Notes: generated by a model from the letters alone, not told the origin. 64,000 bases of DNA from Mycobacterium ostraviense (GCF_002705925.1 NZ_NKRE01000001.1:2952902-3016901); one strand, 5' to 3'; shown: positions 20,767-32,865, counted from the first letter of the stretch. Numbers and translations: made by a program.

Positions 20767-22290
20767 TCATCGCTTGGAGCGCTGCCGGATCCTTGTCGTG
20801 AGCTCTTTGACGTGATCGAAGACTTCGCGGCGTTCAGCCATTTCGGACAAGATCTTGCGTTGGGCGTACATGACCGTGGTGTGGTCGCGGCCGAACGCCT
20901 GACCGATCTTGGGCAGAGACAGATCGGTGAGCTCACGGCAGAGGTACATGGCGATCTGGCGCGACTGGGCCAGCGATCGGGTCTTGCCCGGTCCGCGCAG
21001 CTCTTCGACCGTGGTGTCGAAGTACTCGGCGGTGGCGGCCATGATGGTCGCCGCGCTGATTTGCATGGCGGTGGCGTCGGCGATGAGGTCGCGCAGCACG
21101 ATCTCGGCCAGGGCTTTGTCGATCGGCGTCTTGTTCAGCGAGGCGAATGCGGTGACCCGGATCAGTGCACCCTCGAGTTCGCGGATGTTGCGTTCGATGC
21201 TGCTGGCAATGAGTTCTAGGACGTCGTCGGGTACCGCGAGCCGTTCCATCTGTGCCTTCTTGCGCAAGATGGCGATGCGGGTCTCCAACTCCGGGGGCTG
21301 CACATCGGTGATCAGACCCCATTCGAACCGGGTCCGCAGCCGGTCTTCGAGCGTGGCGAGCTGTTTGGGCGGCCGGTCGGAGGAGATGACGATCTGCTTG
21401 TTCGCGTTGTGCAGCGTGTTGAAGGTATGGAAGAACTCTTCCTGGATGCCTTCCTTGCCTTCGATGAACTGGATGTCATCGACGAGCAACACGTCGACGT
21501 CGCGGTAGCTGCGCTTGAAGGCGACCTTGCGGTCGTCGCGCAAGGAGTTGATGAAGTCGTTGGTGAATTCCTCGGTGGAGACGTACTTGACCCGCATCCC
21601 GGGGAACAGTCGCTGCGTGTAATTGCCGGCGGCATGCAAGAGGTGAGTTTTCCCCAGTCCCGACTCGCCCCAGATGAAGAGGGGGTTGTAGGCGCGCGCA
21701 GGTGCTTCGGCGATGGCCAGGGTGGCGGCGTGCGCGAACCGATTGGAGGCGCCGATGACGAAGGTGTCGAAAGTGTAGCGGCGGTTGAGGCTGGTTCCAC
21801 CAGTGGCGGCGACGGTATCGGTGCCCGACGGGCGCTTGGTGAAGTACGTGGGCCAACTGGGCCGAGGGCTGCCGGCGGTCTCGTCGGTGTCTCCGGCGAT
21901 TTCGGGCGACGCTTCCGGTGACATTTCCAGGCCGGGCTCATCGGCCGGCACCGCGCTCTCGTCGGCGTCAGCGGTGGGTGGAGGTGGCGCGATACGGACA
22001 CCGAGTTGGATCTGGTGGCCGAGTCGTCGGCTCAGCGCGTCGGTGATCGGGGTACGCAGGTGACGCTCGATTTCGTTTTGGACGAAGCTGCTCGGGACCG
22101 ACAACAGCGCAAACCCCTCGACGATGGTGAGCGGCTGGACAAGGTTCAACCATGCTCGTTGCTGAGGGGTGAGGGGAGTGGCGAGGGTGGTGCCAGTGCC
22201 CGGGATGCCGTCAGCGTTGAGTTCCCCGTTGAGTTCGGCGACGACCGCATTCCACACTGAGGCAAAGCCGGACCCGGGATCATCGGTCAA
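20767..22290 (-). CDS. dnaA: Chromosomal replication initiator DnaA
   Basis: A 507-residue AAA+ initiator. The TTG at 22290 is chosen because AGGGGG lies upstream and the product (beginning TDDPGSGF after the initiator) has exactly the M. tuberculosis length; an ATG at 22314 lacks a good ribosome site, and the ATG at 22362 falls on a DnaA box. Domain I (about 1-100), a variable acidic linker (100-165), AAA+ domain III with Walker A '[11 protein letters not shown]' and Walker B '[12 protein letters not shown]', and domain IV with the DNA-binding helix '[18 protein letters not shown]'. It melts oriC and recognises DnaA boxes. The boxes upstream of its own start imply autoregulation. Confidence 0.97.
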   Translation of the reverse strand: MTDDPGSGFASVWNAVVAELNGELNADGIPGTGTTLATPLTPQQRAWLNLVQPLTIVEGFALLSVPSSFVQNEIERHLRTPITDALSRRLGHQIQLGVRIAPPPPTADADESAVPADEPGLEMSPEASPEIAGDTDETAGSPRPSWPTYFTKRPSGTDTVAATGGTSLNRRYTFDTFVIGASNRFAHAATLAIAEAPARAYNPLFIWGESGLGKTHLLHAAGNYTQRLFPGMRVKYVSTEEFTNDFINSLRDDRKVAFKRSYRDVDVLLVDDIQFIEGKEGIQEEFFHTFNTLHNANKQIVISSDRPPKQLATLEDRLRTRFEWGLITDVQPPELETRIAILRKKAQMERLAVPDDVLELIASSIERNIRELEGALIRVTAFASLNKTPIDKALAEIVLRDLIADATAMQISAATIMAATAEYFDTTVEELRGPGKTRSLAQSRQIAMYLCRELTDLSLPKIGQAFGRDHTTVMYAQRKILSEMAERREVFDHVKELTTRIRQRSKR

Positions 22291-22841
22291 CGACGCATCC
22301 CCCTGGTCCGACATCGAGGTGCAATTGTCGGCGACAAGCAAACTGTCCACATGGTTATCCACAGTTGTGGAAAAGACGGTCGACTACATTCCGTAGCCTT
22401 TCGGCCACGGCCCGCGATCTCCGCGCTGCATCCAACCACCCGGCTGTCGGGGCAGCTAGTCGATCCGCCATCCTCGCTTCATCGTCGGCCGCCGTTTCAG
22501 TCCGAAACAGCACTGCCCGAAGCTAACAGTTTTCGGTGCGGCTGCCAACAGTTCTTTCGTTTTCGGGTCGCCGTCTTTGGATGTGCGTGCAATACGGAGT
22601 GCGTTAGAGGCAGCCATCTTTCGGTGCGGGCCGGTGAGGTCTGAGTCTGTTGCGACTGGCGAGGTTTGACCAGGCGAAGCCTCGTCAGTACCCTCAAACA
22701 GTCGCCCGAAAGTCGGCGATACGGCTGCGACCTGGATTATGCCTCCGGGGACCGCGCCGGCCAGCAGCCAGACCACCTCCGGCCGCCGACTGTGCACGAT
22801 GAGCGGGCGGATGGTATGCGAGACACATCGAGGAGAACGCC
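22291..22841. promoter_or_regulatory. dnaA-rpmH divergent intergenic region with DnaA boxes
   Basis: A 551-base non-coding gap between divergent dnaA and rpmH. Three DnaA-box sequences are packed at 22343-22374: CTGTCCACA (22343-22351), a perfect TTATCCACA (22355-22363) and, on the other strand, TTTTCCACA (22366-22374). They lie 53-84 bases upstream of the dnaA start, where they could control dnaA transcription or act as an auxiliary initiator-binding site. The remainder (22380-22841) must hold the rpmH-rnpA promoter, but I cannot pick out clear -10/-35 elements. No ORF in it looks real. Confidence 0.8.
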
Positions 22842-22985
22842 GTGGCCAAGGGCAAGCGGACCTTCCAGCCGAACAACCGGCGCCGAGCCCGCGTCCATGG
22901 TTTTCGACTGCGGATGCGTACCCGCGCCGGGCGAGCCATCGTGTCCGGCCGGCGCCGTAAGGGCCGCCGCGCACTGACTGCCTGA
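22842..22985 (+). CDS. rpmH: 50S ribosomal protein L34
   Basis: A 47-residue protein, read directly from the sequence: GTG start at 22842 preceded by GAGGAGA, then [20 protein letters not shown], '[20 protein letters not shown]' and RRALTA, stop at 22983-22985. It is extremely basic and matches L34 along its whole length (47 residues in M. tuberculosis). It is the first gene of the rpmH-rnpA-yidD-yidC-jag operon. Confidence 0.98.
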   Translation: MAKGKRTFQPNNRRRARVHGFRLRMRTRAGRAIVSGRRRKGRRALTA

Positions 22986-23008
22986 TCGTCGAGGCAGGTT
23001 TCTTAGCG

Positions 23009-23371
23009 GTGCTGCCCGCACGCAACCGCATGAGGCGGTCAACCGAGTTTGACGCAACCGTCAAGTACGGGATCCGTACCGTACAGCCCGACGTGGTCGT
23101 CCATGTCCGTCGGGGTAACGATTCGCAGGACTGTAGCGGTCCGCGGGTGGGATTGATCATCGCCAAATCGGTGGGCACCGCGGTCGAACGCCATCGGGTG
23201 GCACGTCGGTTGCGCCACGTTGCCCGGCCGTTGTTGGGCAACCTGCATCCATGCGACCAGGTGGTGATCCGGGCACTGCCGAGCAGTCGGCACGTCTCGT
23301 CGGTATGGCTGGAACAACAGGTGCGACGCGGCTTGCGACGCGCGTCCGAATCGGCGGGTGTCGGCCGGTGA
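23009..23371 (+). CDS. rnpA: Ribonuclease P protein component
   Basis: A 120-residue basic protein that assists the RNase P RNA in maturing tRNA 5' ends. It begins with GTG at 23009 ('[21 protein letters not shown]', region 1-21) and carries the family signature '[25 protein letters not shown]' (region about 46-70), the basic RNR-type helix. It starts 23 bases after rpmH and overlaps yidD by four bases (GTGA), consistent with coupled translation. Confidence 0.95.
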   Translation: MLPARNRMRRSTEFDATVKYGIRTVQPDVVVHVRRGNDSQDCSGPRVGLIIAKSVGTAVERHRVARRLRHVARPLLGNLHPCDQVVIRALPSSRHVSSVWLEQQVRRGLRRASESAGVGR

Positions 23372-23706
23372 CCCAGTCGGCGTGGAGTCGCGCGAGCGTG
23401 GCGAAGGCCACCGGGCGATGGACAGCCCGCGGACTGATTTTCATGATCAATCTCTATCGGCACATGGTTTCTCCGCAACGGCCGGCCTCCTGTCGTTTTG
23501 TCCCAACCTGCAGCCAATACGCGGTGGATGCGCTGACCGAATACGGCCTGATCCGGGGCAGTTGGCTGACGGTAGCCAGGCTCGCTAAGTGTGGACCCTG
23601 GCATCGCGGAGGATGGGATCCGATACCGGAGCGCCGGGGATGTTCGGATTGCGATGTCCGCCGGGACGTGCCGGCGAAGCAAGGGGAGCGTGAGTCTTTT
23701 GTTTGA
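23368..23706 (+). CDS. yidD: Membrane protein insertion efficiency factor YidD
   Basis: A 112-residue protein with the YidD core '[38 protein letters not shown]' (about residues 22-60): an amphipathic helix, then the paired Cys motif '[12 protein letters not shown]', followed by '[16 protein letters not shown]'. YidD aids insertion of YidC substrates. The GTG at 23368 overlaps the rnpA stop (GTGA); the longer open frame upstream lies inside rnpA and is ignored. Its last 17 bases overlap the start of yidC. Confidence 0.94.
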   Translation: MTQSAWSRASVAKATGRWTARGLIFMINLYRHMVSPQRPASCRFVPTCSQYAVDALTEYGLIRGSWLTVARLAKCGPWHRGGWDPIPERRGCSDCDVRRDVPAKQGERESFV

Positions 23707-24826
23707 TTTCTTCAGCCTCGACTTCGTCTACTACCCGGTGTCGTGGATCATGTGGGTCTGGTACAAGCTGTTCGCGCTGATCTTCGGGCCGTCGAACTTC
23801 TTCGCGTGGGCGCTCTCAGTGATGTTCCTGGTGTTCACGCTGCGTGCTCTGCTCTACAAACCGTTCGTCCGGCAGATCCGTACCACCCGTCAGATGCAAG
23901 AACTGCAGCCGCAGATCAAGGCGCTGCAGAAGAAGTACGGCAAGGATCGCCAGCGGATGGCGATGGAGATGCAGAAGCTGCAACGCGAACACGGGTTCAA
24001 CCCGATCCTGGGTTGCTTGCCGATGCTGGCGCAGATCCCGGTGTTCTTGGGCCTGTATCACGTGTTGCGTTCGTTCAACCGCACGACGGGCGGCTTCGGC
24101 CAGCCGCAGATGTCGGTGGTGGAGAACCGGCTCACCGGCAATTACGTCTTCACCCCGACCGACGTGGGCCACTTCCTGGACGCCAACCTGTTCGGCGCCC
24201 CGATCGGGGCGTCGATGACTCAGCGCGGTGGGTTGGACGCGTTCATCGATTTCAGTCGGCCCGCGGTGATCGCGGTCGGTGTGCCGGTCATGATCCTGGC
24301 CGGCATCGCAACTTACTTCAACAGCCGGGCATCGATTGCCCGGCAGAGCCCAGAGGCGGCGGCGAACCCGCAGACGGCGATGATGAACAAGTTGGCGCTC
24401 TATGTTTTCCCGCTGGGCGTCGTGGTCGGTGGCCCGTTCCTTCCGCTGGCGATCATCCTCTACTGGTTTTCGAACAACATCTGGACGTTTGCCCAGCAGC
24501 ACTATGTGTTCGGGATGATCGAAAAAGAGGACGAGGCCAAGAGACAGGAAGTGTTGCAACGCAGGGCAGCCAACGCACCTGCCCCCGGAGCCAAGCCGAA
24601 GCGCCTGCCCAAGACGGCGTCTGCAGGCGGTGACGGGTCGGTGGCCGACCCGGATGCCGAGGGCGGCGTGAGGAACACGGGCCCGGCTGATCAGAGCCCG
24701 GAAGGGAAGTCGGCCGAGAAAGCGCCACGGACTCAGGCCGGCAAGCCGCCTCAGGCCGGCCGGAATAACGCCCCCGCCGGCCGTACACCGCGCCCGGGTG
24801 CGCGACCAAAGAAACGCAAACGGTAA
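23690..24826 (+). CDS. yidC: Membrane protein insertase YidC
   Basis: A 378-residue YidC/Oxa1/Alb3 insertase. The GTG at 23690 follows AAGGGGA and gives '[20 protein letters not shown]' as the N-terminus, as in M. tuberculosis. Membrane segments near residues 12-55, 105-125, 200-225 and 255-290 surround the conserved core '[27 protein letters not shown]'. The C-terminal tail (about 300-378) is basic and low complexity, rich in Pro, Ala, Lys and Arg, ending 'RPKKRKR', likely for ribosome contact. It belongs to the rpmH operon, ahead of khpB/jag. Confidence 0.97.
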   Translation: MSLLFDFFSLDFVYYPVSWIMWVWYKLFALIFGPSNFFAWALSVMFLVFTLRALLYKPFVRQIRTTRQMQELQPQIKALQKKYGKDRQRMAMEMQKLQREHGFNPILGCLPMLAQIPVFLGLYHVLRSFNRTTGGFGQPQMSVVENRLTGNYVFTPTDVGHFLDANLFGAPIGASMTQRGGLDAFIDFSRPAVIAVGVPVMILAGIATYFNSRASIARQSPEAAANPQTAMMNKLALYVFPLGVVVGGPFLPLAIILYWFSNNIWTFAQQHYVFGMIEKEDEAKRQEVLQRRAANAPAPGAKPKRLPKTASAGGDGSVADPDAEGGVRNTGPADQSPEGKSAEKAPRTQAGKPPQAGRNNAPAGRTPRPGARPKKRKR

Positions 24827-24932
24827 GAGCGCGTCACAGCGTTTGCGGGACGAGCGGCACGACCGCCCAGAAAGCCTCAGCAGAATGCCGCGAAACATCG
24901 CCAACACTGACCCGTGAGTGAGGGAGAAAGCC

Positions 24933-27542
<2,610 letters not shown>

Positions 27543-27546
<4 letters not shown>

Positions 27547-28523
27547 CGCAGCCCTCACGCCGGAAAGGCGGCCTAGGGCGGGGACTGGCGTCACTGATTC
27601 CCACCGGTCCCGCCGACGGTGAGTCGGGGCCGTCGTTCGGCCCACGGATGGGGTCCGCGACCGCAGACGTCGTAATCGGCGGGCCCACGCTCGACGCCAG
27701 CCCGATGGGTGCGGTGTACCGCGAAATAGACCCTTCGGACATCGAGGCGAATCCCCGGCAACCGCGCCAGGTTTTCGACCAAGAGGCGCTGCAGGAATTG
27801 GTGCACTCGATCCGCGAGTTCGGGCTCTTGCAGCCGATTGTCGTGCGGGCGATCGAGGCAACACCAAGCGGTGCGCACTACCAAATCGTGATGGGCGAGC
27901 GACGTTGGCGCGCTGCCCAAGAGGCCGGCCTGGCCACCATTCCCGCTATCGTGCGCGAAACCGGTGACGACAGTCTGCTGCGCGACGCGCTGTTGGAAAA
28001 CATCCATCGGGTCCAGTTGAACCCGCTGGAGGAGGCTGCCGCCTACCAACAGCTACTCGATGAATTCGGCGTTACCCACGATGAACTGGCCGCACGCATT
28101 GGCCGGTCGCGCCCGTTGATCACCAACATGATCCGGTTGCTCAAGCTGCCGATCCCCGTTCAGCGGCGGGTTGCCGCGGGGGTGTTGTCGGCTGGTCATG
28201 CGCGTGCGCTGCTGTCGCTCGAGGCCGGGCCAGAGGCACAGGAGGAACTGGCGAGCCGGATCGTCGCCGAGGGTCTTTCGGTGCGAGCCACCGAGGAAGC
28301 CGTCACGCTGGCCAACCGAGCTGGTGCTAGCACACCGACCCCGCCGCGGCGCAAACCGATCCAGATGCCGGGACTTCACGACGTTGCCGAGCGACTGTCG
28401 ACCGCCTTCGACACCCGGGTCACGGTCAGCCTTGGCAAACGCAAGGGCAAGATCGTGGTGGAATTCGGCTCGGTGGACGATTTGCAGCGGATCATCGGCT
28501 TGATGACCGACGCCAAGGCGTGA
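27543..28523 (+). CDS. parB: Chromosome partitioning protein ParB
   Basis: A 326-residue CTP-dependent clamp that binds parS. An N-terminal basic segment '[15 protein letters not shown]' (ParA-stimulating box) is followed by the CTPase/ParB-like nuclease-fold domain with '[21 protein letters not shown]' (region) and '[13 protein letters not shown]', then a helix-turn-helix domain '[21 protein letters not shown]' and a C-terminal dimerisation segment. It overlaps parA by four bases (ATGA), so the two are coupled. Confidence 0.97.
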
Positions 28524-28879
28524 GCCGCAACACCGGGTAATTACGTCACAGTGACACTGACGCAGTTCCGGAATAGGGAGGCAGTGCTTGGTGCGGTGTA
28601 CTTCGACGCAGACCCTATGCGCGTCAGGGGTTTTCGTGACGCGGCCGGCTGGTTGTGATCAGCGGAGCCGGTCGTGACGCGGCAGCGGCCGGCGGCGGCC
28701 CCGGTGGCCAACCGACACTGGCCCAACCGCGACCAACTCTCCTATCCTGGAGAGGTTGCTGGCGCGCATCGGCCGGGGGAGAACAGGGCTGTGGGCGTGG
28801 CGATGCGACAACGCGGGCCGAAGGGCCGGCAGAGGAGCGGGGCTGACAGTTGCAGTACCGCACGGAGGCCAGGAGACTA
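28524..28879. other. Intergenic gap between parB and the GNAT-like gene
   Basis: A 356-base stretch without a convincing gene. All short open frames here are in unrelated composition and have no ribosome site. It presumably carries the promoter of the following gene; I could not recognise one. Confidence 0.5.
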
Positions 28880-29755
28880 GTGTCTGCTCGTACCACAGCG
28901 CTGCGGCTCGAAGCCTTCGAGCAGCTTCCCAAGCACGCGCGCCGATGCGTCTTCTGGGAAGTAGACCCCGCGACCCTGGGCAACGATCACCACCTCGCCG
29001 ACCCCGAATTCGAAAAAGAAGCCTGGCTCTCGATGGTGATGTTGGAGTGGGGTTCGTGCGGTCAGGTGGCGACAGCCATCCCGGATGAACGCAGCGTCGC
29101 CGAACCGCCGTGTTTGGGGTACGTGTTCTACGCTCCGCCGCGAGCGGTACCGCGGGCCCGTCGGTTCCCGACCGCGCCGGTGTCTGCCGATGCGGTGTTG
29201 TTGACATCGATGGGTATCGAACGCGGACAAGCCCCCGATGATTTGCCGCACAGCCTGATCGCTGGGGTGGTCGACGAACTGGTCCGGCGCGGGGTACGCG
29301 CGTTGGAGGCTTTCGGCCGCACGGCGGAGGTGGCCGACTTACAGGACCCCGGATTGGTCGACCCCGAAGTGCGCCCGGTGCTCGAGGCTGTCGGTGACTG
29401 CTCCGTCGACCACTGTGTCATCGACGCAAACTTCTTGATAGACATGGGTTTTGTGGTGGTGGCCCCGCACAGGTACTTCCCGCGGCTGCGGCTCGAACTG
29501 GACAAGGGCTTTGGGTGGAAGGCCGAGGTAGAGGCGGCTTTGGAGCGATTGCTGGAAAATGCGCAGCTGCAGCAACCCGTGGGGGCGGCTACTGCGGCCA
29601 GTTCCAGGGCCAGTTCTACGGCCAGTTCTAGGCCGGGCAACACCCTCGGACGGCTCGAAAACGATGCGCCCTGGAACTCAAGACAATTCAGGAACCGCCG
29701 AGCCTGCTGGCCCGTTCCACCGACAGCTCGTGGGCCAATAACTCGGCGAAAGTAA
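28880..29755 (+). CDS. GNAT-like acetyltransferase family protein (Rv3916c homologue)
   Basis: A 291-residue protein, soluble and with no signal. Most of it (residues 1-235, 'SARTTALRLEAFEQLPKHARRC' through 'EAALERLLENAQLQQPVG') corresponds to the 244-residue M. tuberculosis Rv3916c family, annotated as a GNAT-like acetyltransferase; I see no unambiguous acetyl-CoA loop, so the activity is uncertain. The GTG at 28880 follows AGGAG. The last 45 or so residues are Ser/Arg-rich and run on into the 3' end of convergent cwlM (68-base overlap), suggesting that an older stop was lost. It follows parB in the same direction. Confidence 0.8.
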   Translation: MSARTTALRLEAFEQLPKHARRCVFWEVDPATLGNDHHLADPEFEKEAWLSMVMLEWGSCGQVATAIPDERSVAEPPCLGYVFYAPPRAVPRARRFPTAPVSADAVLLTSMGIERGQAPDDLPHSLIAGVVDELVRRGVRALEAFGRTAEVADLQDPGLVDPEVRPVLEAVGDCSVDHCVIDANFLIDMGFVVVAPHRYFPRLRLELDKGFGWKAEVEAALERLLENAQLQQPVGAATAASSRASSTASSRPGNTLGRLENDAPWNSRQFRNRRACWPVPPTARGPITRRK

Positions 29756-30908
29756 AAGTGCCTGTGGGTCGATCGTTCTTGCCCAACAAGTAGAGGCGCT
29801 TGACTGCGGCAAGAATACCTTCGGCAATGGCGTCGCGGGTCTGTGTCGAGACCAGCATCTCCCGATCATGGGGGTTGGTGATGTAGCCGATGTCGACTTG
29901 AACGGTCGGCATCCGGGTCAGCCGCAACAGATCCCACGTCCGGCCATGGGTACGGCAGTCCCGTAAACCAGTGCGCGCCACCACTTCTCGCTGAATGAAG
30001 TCAGCCAGATTGCGACCGATGGTGGACACCGACCCGTGCGAGTTACCGAAGTGGAACGAGGCGACGCCGTTAGCCGAAGGACTGGCTTGGGTTTCGCAGC
30101 GCAGGCTGATCATCAGGTCTGCGCCAACCGCGTTGGCGGTGGCGGCGCGTTCGGCGTCTGACGGGCTGCGGTTGGCCGGGCGGGACAAGAAGGTCTCCAT
30201 GCCGATGGCCGACATTCGTCCTTCAAGGCGACTCGCCAAGTCCCACAAGACGTCTGCCTCGCTGATCGGCCCGGCCGGGCCCTGGGTGATCAGGCCGTGA
30301 TCGGCACCGCCGCGGCCGGGATCGATGATGATGCGCTTGCCGGACAACTTGGGACCCGAACGGCGGACCAGCTCCTCTTCCCGAATCGCGTGCGGTGAGC
30401 CGCCGCTGACCCGTGAACTAAGAAAGTACAAGGACCGCAACGTTTCTGGCCCGCAGATACCGTCGGCGGCGAGCCCGTACTCACGCTGATACGACATCAG
30501 CGCATTGTGGGTCTGCAACCCGAAATATCCGTCGACCAGCCCCGTGTAGAACCCGAGATCCTGAAGTCGGGCCTGTAGTGTCGCGACATCGTCACCGTAT
30601 AGCGGCGCACCGAATTGGTGATAGAGCGTGCGGGCGCCGAGCCGGTAGGAAGCCTCCTTCAACGCCCGATAGGTGGCCTCGCCGACGATGCCGTCAACGA
30701 GCAATCCGCGATGCTGCTGGAAGGCACGTACCGCTTGGTCGAGTTCGGCGTCGAACACCTCGAGCGCAACGTGGCGGCCCGTGATCAGATCTTCGTCGGG
30801 ATTATCCAGCATCCCCAGCGCGGCCAGCGCAGCGCGGATCTCGGTGACAGCGGCGCTACGGTCACCACAGCGCAGCGCGTCGCCGTCTTCGCGGCGCGGA
30901 CTCGGCAT
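29688..30908 (-). CDS. cwlM: CwlM, amidase-like regulator of peptidoglycan precursor synthesis
   Basis: A 406-residue protein, the same length as in M. tuberculosis. Two N-terminal peptidoglycan-binding (PG_binding_1) repeats (about 10-90 and 98-165, 'LGFYTGLVDGYFGLQTHNALMSYQ' region) precede an Amidase_3 fold (about 185-390). In true amidases the first zinc ligand is the His of 'DPGHGG'; here it reads 'DPGRGGADHG', so the metal site is incomplete, as in the known essential mycobacterial CwlM. That protein is cytoplasmic, is phosphorylated by PknB and then activates MurA, and also binds FhaA. No signal peptide is present, consistent with this. It is separated from trxC by a 2-kb accessory insertion. 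Confidence 0.95.
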   Translation of the reverse strand: MPSPRREDGDALRCGDRSAAVTEIRAALAALGMLDNPDEDLITGRHVALEVFDAELDQAVRAFQQHRGLLVDGIVGEATYRALKEASYRLGARTLYHQFGAPLYGDDVATLQARLQDLGFYTGLVDGYFGLQTHNALMSYQREYGLAADGICGPETLRSLYFLSSRVSGGSPHAIREEELVRRSGPKLSGKRIIIDPGRGGADHGLITQGPAGPISEADVLWDLASRLEGRMSAIGMETFLSRPANRSPSDAERAATANAVGADLMISLRCETQASPSANGVASFHFGNSHGSVSTIGRNLADFIQREVVARTGLRDCRTHGRTWDLLRLTRMPTVQVDIGYITNPHDREMLVSTQTRDAIAEGILAAVKRLYLLGKNDRPTGTFTFAELLAHELSVERASRLGGS

Positions 30909-31323
30909 ACCAAAGGCCCTCCAGGACTCACTGATCTCGCTGACAAATGCAACACAGCTAGCCGCTATTGTCGCAGACGCTTCCCAATTTCGGGAAAACC
31001 CCAGGCTGATCTGGGGCCCGACGCGTCGTCCAGGTGACGGTTGGTCGCAGCACTACAACTGCGATGATGACGGTAGGGCGCGGTGGATGGTGGCCGTGAC
31101 GGCTTTTGCAACGAAACCTGGTCGGATTGGGTAATCCCGATGTTCTTTGCTGCAGTGAGCGCGTTGCAGCTTGCGATGGCTGTCCGGAGCGGGGCGATGA
31201 TGGTTTGGGCGATCTCATCGTGAGTTGCTTACATTGACGGGTGGCGCCTCTGTGCTTGCTGCATTTCGCCGTGTCCGAAATGAAGTGAATCGGTTTTGAA
31301 CGGCCTGCGCACGGGACCAAACA
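30909..31323. other. Gap between cwlM and the degenerate esx/PE cassette
   Basis: About 415 bases with no gene I can support. It presumably contains the cwlM promoter on the minus strand. GC content is uneven and short open frames on both strands overlap each other without codon bias. Confidence 0.45.
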
Positions 31324-31359
31324 CGGTGGAGGCCAGCCCCGCGGGACTGGCCTCCACCG
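31324..31359 (-). terminator. Strong hairpin downstream of the esxH remnant
   Basis: A perfect 13-base-pair inverted repeat (CGGTGGAGGCCAG ... CTGGCCTCCACCG) with a 10-base loop, 12 bases beyond the esxH-like stop codon on the minus strand. It is not followed by a T run, as is usual for mycobacterial terminators. Confidence 0.7.
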
Positions 31360-31370
31360 GATGCTTTAGG

Positions 31371-31478
31371 CTAGGCGCCCCATTTGGCGGCTTCGGCCAT
31401 GCCGCGGGCGTTCATTGCCAACGTGTTGGATTCATGCGTGGAGGCCATCGATTGATATGCGCTGACCAGTTCTGTGCT
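31371..31478 (-). pseudogene. 3' remnant of an esxH (TB10.4)-like gene
   Basis: Only the last 35 codons survive: '[20 protein letters not shown]' followed by '[13 protein letters not shown]'. These closely follow the C-terminus of EsxH/EsxR (LVRAYHAMSSTHEANTMAM..ARDTAEAAKWGG), the small WXG100 protein secreted by ESX-3 with its partner EsxG. The 5' part and the whole esxG-like partner are missing; an IS3-family remnant abuts the break. The hairpin terminator after the stop is retained. Confidence 0.85.
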
Positions 31479-31730
31479 TCCCCCGGTTTCTCGGAGACTT
31501 CCGAACCAGGTTTGATCTTGAGAGCCTGGAGGAAGGAAGTGTGCAGTGGCAGCGAACAGGAAGTATCCGGTGGTACAACCCCCGCCGCATCCAAGCTGGC
31601 CTCTGCGGGCTCTCACCCGACGAATATGAAGCTGCCTGGAAGGACAACCAGCAGCACCACCCCCAAGCGGCTACCCTCCCACTCGAGGGGGTCGGTCCCA
31701 AATAAAAAAAGTCTCCGGGAAACCGGGGGA
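31479..31730 (+). mobile_element. Internally deleted IS3-family insertion sequence remnant
   Basis: About 250 bases bounded by imperfect inverted repeats: 'TCCCCCGGTTTCTCGGAGAC' from 31479 and its counterpart 'TCCCCCGGTTTCCCGGAGAC' (read on the minus strand) ending at 31730. This resembles the terminal repeat of IS6110-type IS3 elements ('...CCGGAGACTC'). The plus strand encodes an OrfB (rve integrase) C-terminus: '[20 protein letters not shown]' then EAAWKDNQ, stop at 31703-31705. All catalytic DDE residues are gone, so it is inert. It separates a PPE start from an esxH end, so the element (or recombination between two copies) probably removed what lay between. Confidence 0.8.
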
Positions 31731-31823
31731 GGTCCGTGCCTCCCAGCTGGCCGGCCCCGGACCAGCGCGCAGCATCGCCGAGTTCACCTCCGGCGGGCAC
31801 GCCATCCAGATCGGTGCGATCAT
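31731..31823 (-). pseudogene. 5' fragment of a PPE gene
   Basis: The ATG at 31823 overlaps the PE stop (ATGA). About 28 codons read [20 protein letters not shown] then GPGPASW, the hallmark beginning of a PPE protein of the PPE4/PPE20 kind (PPE motif in 'ACPPEVNS'). The frame then runs into the IS3-family remnant and the gene is lost. Confidence 0.88.
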
Positions 31824-32134
31824 GCCAAACCAGCCGCAGGGGCATACATCAGCGCTGCGGTGGCATCACCAGCGGCATAACTGACCCCGGCCTCACCGAT
31901 GCGCACACCCGAGCGGGCCAGCTCTTCGACACCCTCAGTGGCGATCCCTACGTGCTGCACACCGCAGGCACTGAGCTCCGCCGCAGTAGCCAGCGACACC
32001 GGGTCGGCCGCTGGAGCCACCACTCCCGTGATCAACGGCGCCGCGGCAGCATGCGCAGCCGCCAACCGAGCACTCAACGCCTCCGCCGCCGCAGCCGCGC
32101 CGGCCAAACCCTCAGGAACCACCCGCAGCGTCAA
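31820..32134 (-). CDS. PE-family protein, PE5/PE15-like
   Basis: A 104-residue PE-domain protein without a C-terminal extension, starting with TTG at 32134 after GAGGAG. It begins '[20 protein letters not shown]', the same start as M. tuberculosis PE5 (ESX-3 locus) and PE15, and has the 'GVxxGEAGxSYAAGDA' ending with the YxxxD/E-type secretion signal region (YAAGD). PE proteins pair with a PPE partner for ESX secretion; the PPE partner here is truncated after about 28 codons, so this PE is probably an orphan. It heads a minus-strand PE-PPE-(esxG)-esxH cassette copied from ESX-3 and now broken. Confidence 0.88.
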   Translation of the reverse strand: MTLRVVPEGLAGAAAAAEALSARLAAAHAAAAPLITGVVAPAADPVSLATAAELSACGVQHVGIATEGVEELARSGVRIGEAGVSYAAGDATAALMYAPAAGLA

Positions 32135-32865
32135 GTCGACACTCCTCGTTCTAATGTTTTATGACTCCGCGGGTTTCCAGATGTTGCCGAATTCGCGGTA
32201 TCCAACGACCGACCGATTGGACCATGGCCGCTGACTCTGGGCAACGACGCGCCGATACATTCGAGGTCTCGGATCATAAATAGAAATAATCAACCCGGTG
32301 CAGCGCAGGCGTTGAATCGCTGGGGGCTGCAACGAGCGACCGTTCCACGCGAATTCCGCTGACAGATAACAGGGTTCGAGTGTGACAAAGCGAGGGCGAC
32401 CAAAGCCGGAGCCATTTAGACCGATGGGAAAAGCAAGACGCTGACGTTCTGGTGTTGCGACCCAAGTCGGTCGTCGTTTTCGGCGGTGCGGATACGGGCG
32501 ATTCAGGCGTGCGCCAATGGCCTACGAAAGTGGCTGCACGGGAGCTGGTTTCGCGTCAGATCAGATAGTTACAGTAAATTTAACCTGACCGCCGCATTTC
32601 GAATCCCGGCCGCAACCGACGGTATGCAAGCGGGATCGCCGCTACACCCCAGGACGGCGGCTTTCTCATCAGCCACATCAGTCTCCGCGGTTCGGGGTGT
32701 CTCGCTTTGCCCGCCTTTCCCCGACAAATTCGTTGCACCCCTGGGCTTGTCGCTCGAAGATGGGCACATTGCGCACCGCTAGGCCTGGGGTACCCAGGAC
32801 TCTGTGCAGCGCGGCAAATAGATCAGCACGGTCCTAGACTTGTCGCGAATGGGGTGTCGGCCGAG
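32135..32865. other. Gap between trxC and the PE gene
   Basis: A 731-base stretch, locally more A/T-rich than its surroundings (for example around 32270-32300 and 32560-32590), in which no open frame shows mycobacterial codon bias or a ribosome site. It may hold remnants from the insertion of the PE/esx cassette, and the PE promoter. I recognise nothing else in it. Confidence 0.5.

Noticed and set aside
22291..22362. Upstream ATG starts for dnaA (22314 and 22362)
   Set aside because: The ATG at 22362 sits on a DnaA box and neither has a convincing ribosome site; TTG at 22290 has AGGGGG upstream and gives the expected 507 residues.
31296..31880. 194-codon plus-strand frame through the PE/PPE/esxH relic
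   Set aside because: Only its middle part (the OrfB C-terminus of the IS3-family remnant) is meaningful, and that is listed; the rest is antisense to the PE, PPE and esxH pieces.
32486..32782. 98-codon plus-strand frame between PE and trxC
   Set aside because: Mixed composition, no ribosome site, overlapped by an equally open antisense frame; no family resemblance.
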